A stretch of DNA of 64,000 bases, from contig CM041465.1 of assembly GCA_023213395.1 (NCBI GenBank), positions 205,289,741 through 205,353,740 of the forward strand, in the 5' to 3' direction. Under the pieces are notes generated by a model. The model saw nothing but the letters and a program-made list of their open reading frames with translations, made no database searches and was not told the origin of the DNA. Source of the stretch: Cycas panzhihuaensis. Taxonomy: Eukaryota; Cycadophyta. The position numbers and the translations under genes were made by a program. Below are positions 58,771-64,000 of the stretch, piece by piece. Each line of letters begins with the position of its first letter. Within the stretch, counting starts at the first letter, position 1.

Positions 58771-59790
58771 GATATATACTTAGAATAGATCTTGACTACA
58801 TATGAAATGTTTGAGCATCTATGTGTGAGGTAGATGAGGCTCCTAACTAATTGCTCATACAAGATAGAATCAAATGATTTACCTTATTTTTTTAAGTTTA
58901 TCTTGGTTCCCATTTTTATTGGAATTGGGGATAGCTTATAATCTATTATTTTAAACCATTTTAAGAGTTCATTGGTATACTTTGATTGTGATAGGAAGAT
59001 GTGTTTAGGTTCTTTCCATACTTTAATTCTAAGGAAATAATATTGTAACATGAGATCTGTCATCTCAAAGTTGCATTTTAGTTTGGATTATAATCAAGTT
59101 ATACCCTTAGTATCGTTATCTATGATTACCAAATTGTTTACATTGAGTATAATGATGGTGATCAAATTTCCTCTAATCTAGATGTATAAGTCTAAATCAA
59201 AGGGTAAACGATAGAATCTATATTGAGTAAAAGGAGCATCAAATTTTGCATACCAAGCATGTCGTACTTGCTTTAGTCTATACAAGGCTTTCTTAAGCTT
59301 ATAAACTAAGCATTATTTACTAGGAATAACATAGCTAGGAGGTTGCTTTAACAGAACCTCTTGTGTGAGCTCTCCATTCAAGAAAGCACTCTTCATATCC
59401 ATTTGGTATACTAGCTAGTTGAATTGGGCTACTAAAGACATCACCAAATAGAATGTGGTCATATTGGCTACTAGTGCATAGGTTTCATCATAGTTTATTC
59501 CCTTCTACTATTTAAAACTTGTTTCAACTAGATGAGCTTTATGATATTTAATAGTATTGTCTATATAGAACTTAGTTTTATTGAGTCATCAATAATCAAT
59601 TAATTTTTTCCTAGGTGGTATTTTTATTATCTCCCAAGTTTATTTTTCATGATAGAATTCATCTCTTTGTCTATGAATGCTTTTCATGTTTAGTCTTTGA
59701 TTGCCTCCTCAAACATAGAAGGCTTAGAGGTTTCTAAGACATGTGCCATTAGGGTAAAGTTGATGAAGTGTCTCATTTTTTATGTACTTT
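58771..59790 (-). pseudogene. RE3 reverse transcriptase
   Basis: Minus-strand RT with QMDMKSAFLNGEL, KLKKALYRLKQ and AWYAKFD in order. The catalytic box, usually YVDD, reads NVNN (59133-59144), so both metal-binding Asp residues have become Asn by G-to-A on the coding strand. The YYF-RIKV and QSKYTNELLKWF blocks follow. Many stops and likely frame changes. Confidence 0.88.
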
Positions 59791-60072
59791 TGGTAGCTGT
59801 GGGAGGAGGAGGACCCACTTAGAAGGTGGTTAAAAACTGGTGGTTTCCACCTAAAGGTCATCAACTAGAATGAATGGCATTAATGTGCTAACATCTGATA
59901 TAGATGTTGAGGTTGTTAGAGATAAAGAGGAACTTGGTGTATAGGAGGATGTAGGAGCTAGAATCTCTAAAATTGGTGTAAGAGTTACTTTAGGTATACA
60001 AACATCAACTTCTACTATAAACTAAAGTTGTGTGGGATCTAGGTCTTAAGTATCTTGAGCAAATATTACATC
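59791..60072 (-). pseudogene. RE3 integrase-RT spacer
   Basis: Poorly conserved Val/Thr/Ser-rich spacer between the integrase C-terminus and RT. No domain. Confidence 0.55.
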
Positions 60073-60990
60073 CTAAGTAGTATAGACTTGGTTTCTAGTA
60101 ATGTCAAATACCTTGTAGGCTTTACAACTAGGTATATAGCCAATGAAAATGCACTTAAGTCTTTTATCATCTAGCTTCTTTGTGTTCTCTTTAGGAATAA
60201 GTTTGTAGACTATGCATCCAAAGGTCTTTAAGTGAGCAACTATTAGTTTAAGTCTTGACCAAGTCTCCTCAAGAATGATGTTTCTAACTACAATAGTAGG
60301 ACTTCTATTTATCAGATACATAGTATTCGCAATGGATTCAGCCCAAAATCTTATAACAAGATCAATAGTGCTTAATATAACTTTTGCTTTATTCAGTAAC
60401 GTTTGATTCATTCTCTCTACTACACTACTTTGTTAAGGTATACAAGGTGTTAAGAATTAACATTTAATACTATATTGCTTGCAAAAATTGGTGAATTGAT
60501 TAGATATATATTCCCTTCCATTATCAAATCTAAGTACTTTAATACACATGCCACTTTGATTCTCTACCTCAACTTTAAATTCTTTGAATTTGTCAAGGGC
60601 TTGCAACTTATTCCTTAAGAAGTAGACCCACAAGTTCCTAGAATAGTCATATATAAATGTCATGAAATATAGGCTACCATTGAGAGATTAAACTAACATG
60701 GGCCTCTAAATATTTAAGTGGACTAATTCCAATGGCTCAAAGGCTCTCCATGTATTCTTAGATGAAAAATTTTTACTTTGTTATTTTCCCACTATGCATG
60801 CCTCATAAATGTAGTTGTTTCTATTGATCTTAGGAAGTCCATGAATTATATAAAGCCTAGACATTAGATTTAAACTCTGTGTATTTAGGTGGCCAAAGTG
60901 TTGGTGCTATAGTTGGTCTTTGGCACTATTTGAGGTAGATTTTTCATCAGAATATGAGTATTCACCTTTTTATTATAAAAGAGATGAGTC
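60073..60990 (-). pseudogene. RE3 integrase
   Basis: Pre-integrase HFGHLNTQSLNLM and CIVGK parts, then the core: LVHLNI (first catalytic Asp changed to Asn), FIYDYSRNLWVYF, VLRFDNGREYISNQF (second Asp kept) and VVERMNQT (Glu kept), followed by FWAESIANTMYLINRSP and the KRLKCIFIGY block. Two longer open stretches remain (60073-60411 and 60457-60663). Less damaged than the RE4 and RE5 integrases at DDE. Confidence 0.9.
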
Positions 60991-61440
60991 TTCTACCATG
61001 ATTTCTCTCCCCTTATCAAGTTGGGTATTCTAAGCTATTGAATAGGATTCTTTTGATGGATTAATGACGAGAGGAACTACATAAAGCTTGTATAATCTAC
61101 TATCTTCATGTCCTATTGCCACAAGTTATCTAGTAGTATGATTAGTGATAGTATAAATGCCTTGATTGAAGAGGACATCTAGGTTCTACTTATCAATTTG
61201 ACTAATGAAGAGTAGGTTTATCTTCATGCTTGGGACTAAGAACACATTGTTGATGTGGTGTCAAATTTTAGAATCATTTAATATAATGGGAGCCCTTCTA
61301 ATTTTGGTCACATTATAGATAAGGTTGTCTCTAAATGTAATTATTTAAGTGTTGATTAAATAGGTTTCCTCTAACATGTCTTCCATGCAGGTCATGTAGC
61401 ATGTGGCACCTAAATTAAGTAACTAAGAATTATCACTGTG
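60991..61440 (-). pseudogene. RE3 protease
   Basis: The active site reads LLNLGATCYMT for the family LLDSGATHHMT: Asp to Asn, Ser to Leu; a TAG precedes it where Trp is usual. The HINNVFLVPSMKINLLFISQID block follows. It matches the RE4 protease closely, which supports close relationship. Confidence 0.82.
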
Positions 61441-61479
61441 TTGAGATGACAAAGCTATGAAGAATGAGTTTTGAAAGGA

Positions 61480-61700
61480 GGGTTGAGAATCTACCACATT
61501 ATTGTGGATTGGGATTATTCCTTGGATTTCTTGGTGGGAACCATTGCCTATTTTATTGACATTGGTTTTGATTTTATCTTTGATTCTAATTTTGTTGGTA
61601 TAATTAGCTTGGTTGCTAGTAGGTTGGACCTCCTTGTGGATAAATAGGGCCTCTTAGTTAAAAATTAGACCCACATTATTGAAAGTTTGGCTCATAAAAT
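61480..61700 (-). pseudogene. RE3 gag C-terminal remnant
   Basis: Asn/Lys-rich minus-strand frame with HKE and NK units like the NKE tail of RE4 gag. Nothing upstream of about 61700 continues gag; the sequence turns into inverted region X within about 50 bp, so the N-terminal part of gag is deleted or displaced. Confidence 0.6.
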
Positions 61701-61749
61701 TATCTTGCTTTATTTTGAAACATCTAAAAATCAATTTATTGTCTCCTAT

Positions 61750-63285
<1,536 letters not shown>

Positions 63286-64000
63286 GTTGTGGTGTGTAAC
63301 CGCTTATACATGAAGTGGTGTAGCTTCTACTACCACTAAACTCATAAGGTTATCTTTTATGGTATGTATATCCATACACTCAATCTATCCTCCTCATGCA
63401 TCTTATGGAAGAAATATATAATTTTAATAACTATACTAATATATGCATTTATTTCCCAGCCTCTAGGAGTGGCATGGATACTACAACAAAGAGGTGAGTG
63501 AAGGTATGACTCATTACTCTTTACATTTCATTAATTTTACATATCATGATTGTAGATAATAGATGCATACTTTTATTTGCTTGATTGTTGTATGTGGTCG
63601 CCCACGTATTTTTTAGTCGATGATGAATATGACTCCAGTCGATGGCTATTAGTCCACCCATCAAGCTTCTTAAATAAGAACAGATGCTTATCCCCTTTGA
63701 AACATTCTCCTTACCTTATTTTAATCAATTGATTCTCCTATTTTTTCATTATTTTCACTCCCTTTCAATTGTATCTACATCTAATTCTCTACATTCATGA
63801 TTTTTTGGCTTGTTTTTATAGGTTTTTCATTAGAAAACTAAATCTATTACCAAATCATTACCTATTTTGTATGCAATAGTAGTACTATGAAGTATTTCAT
63901 AGTACCATGAATGATTTTGTAGTATGATTATCATTTACCTAAATTTAGGTCTACTAGTAATAATTGACTTATAAATGCTACCTTGATAGTCTTGGACAAT
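63286..64000. other. Unassigned sequence at the right edge
   Basis: No gene, LTR or match to the rest of the window recognised. It should contain more of RE3 if the inverted X segment is its leader, but it does not match the corresponding part of region X. Confidence 0.5.

Larger units (their letters stand above)
43927..61740 (-). mobile_element. RE3: minus-strand Ty1/Copia element, split by RE4
   Basis: Two blocks belong to one element: 43927-44702 (3' LTR and RNase H C-terminus) and 58581 to about 61700 (gag end, protease, integrase, RT, RNase H N-terminus). Joined across RE4 with one ACTAC removed, the frame reads MGSI-VVSW-SYKN without a gap, the usual G-I-W block of Copia RNase H. Everything between is RE4 and RE5. 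Most of gag and the 5' LTR are missing; at about 61750 the sequence changes to inverted region X. Confidence 0.85.

Overview
This window looks like heterochromatic or intergenic DNA of a seed plant. It is strongly A+T-rich, has no intact cellular gene that I can recognise, and is filled with decayed Ty1/Copia-type LTR elements whose primer binding sites match plant initiator-Met tRNA. It also holds one plant L1-type LINE with an RNase H domain and two fragments that look like captured plant genes (an ARID-domain protein and an ALDH10/betaine aldehyde dehydrogenase). The species cannot be told from the sequence. I number the LTR elements RE1 to RE6 for reference; these names are mine.

Layout. 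Positions 1-16469 and 32558-54440 are two direct copies of one segment, roughly 5-8% diverged by eye. Each copy contains, in order: part of RE1 (minus strand, carrying the captured fragments), a CT-rich stretch, an RE2-type LTR followed by a long non-coding stretch (region X), the 3' end of RE3 (minus strand), and the 5' LTR and leader of RE4 (plus strand). Between the copies lie unassigned sequence (16470-18857), a non-coding minus-strand LTR element RE6 (18901-25048) with a LINE inserted in it (20476-23723), and more unassigned and CT-rich sequence with faint Gypsy signals (25049-31327). RE1 is complete in the second copy (31328-37148).

The right part of the second copy is a three-level nest. 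RE3 (minus; 43927-44702 plus 58581 to about 61700) was split in its RNase H region by RE4 (44703-58575). RE4 was later split in its leader by RE5 (45733-53372), a full-length Copia with 312/310-bp LTRs and a perfect 5-bp target duplication. Beyond RE3 lies an inverted copy of part of region X (about 61750-63285) with a very long GA array.

History inferred from the nesting: RE1 capture and insertion, and RE4 into RE3, came first; then the segment was duplicated with a right breakpoint inside the RE4 leader; then RE5 inserted only into copy 2 (copy 1 keeps the empty site) and a 2-kb tandem duplication arose only in copy 1. Almost all coding damage is C-to-T/G-to-A, the mark expected of long cytosine methylation. 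No element looks able to move by itself.
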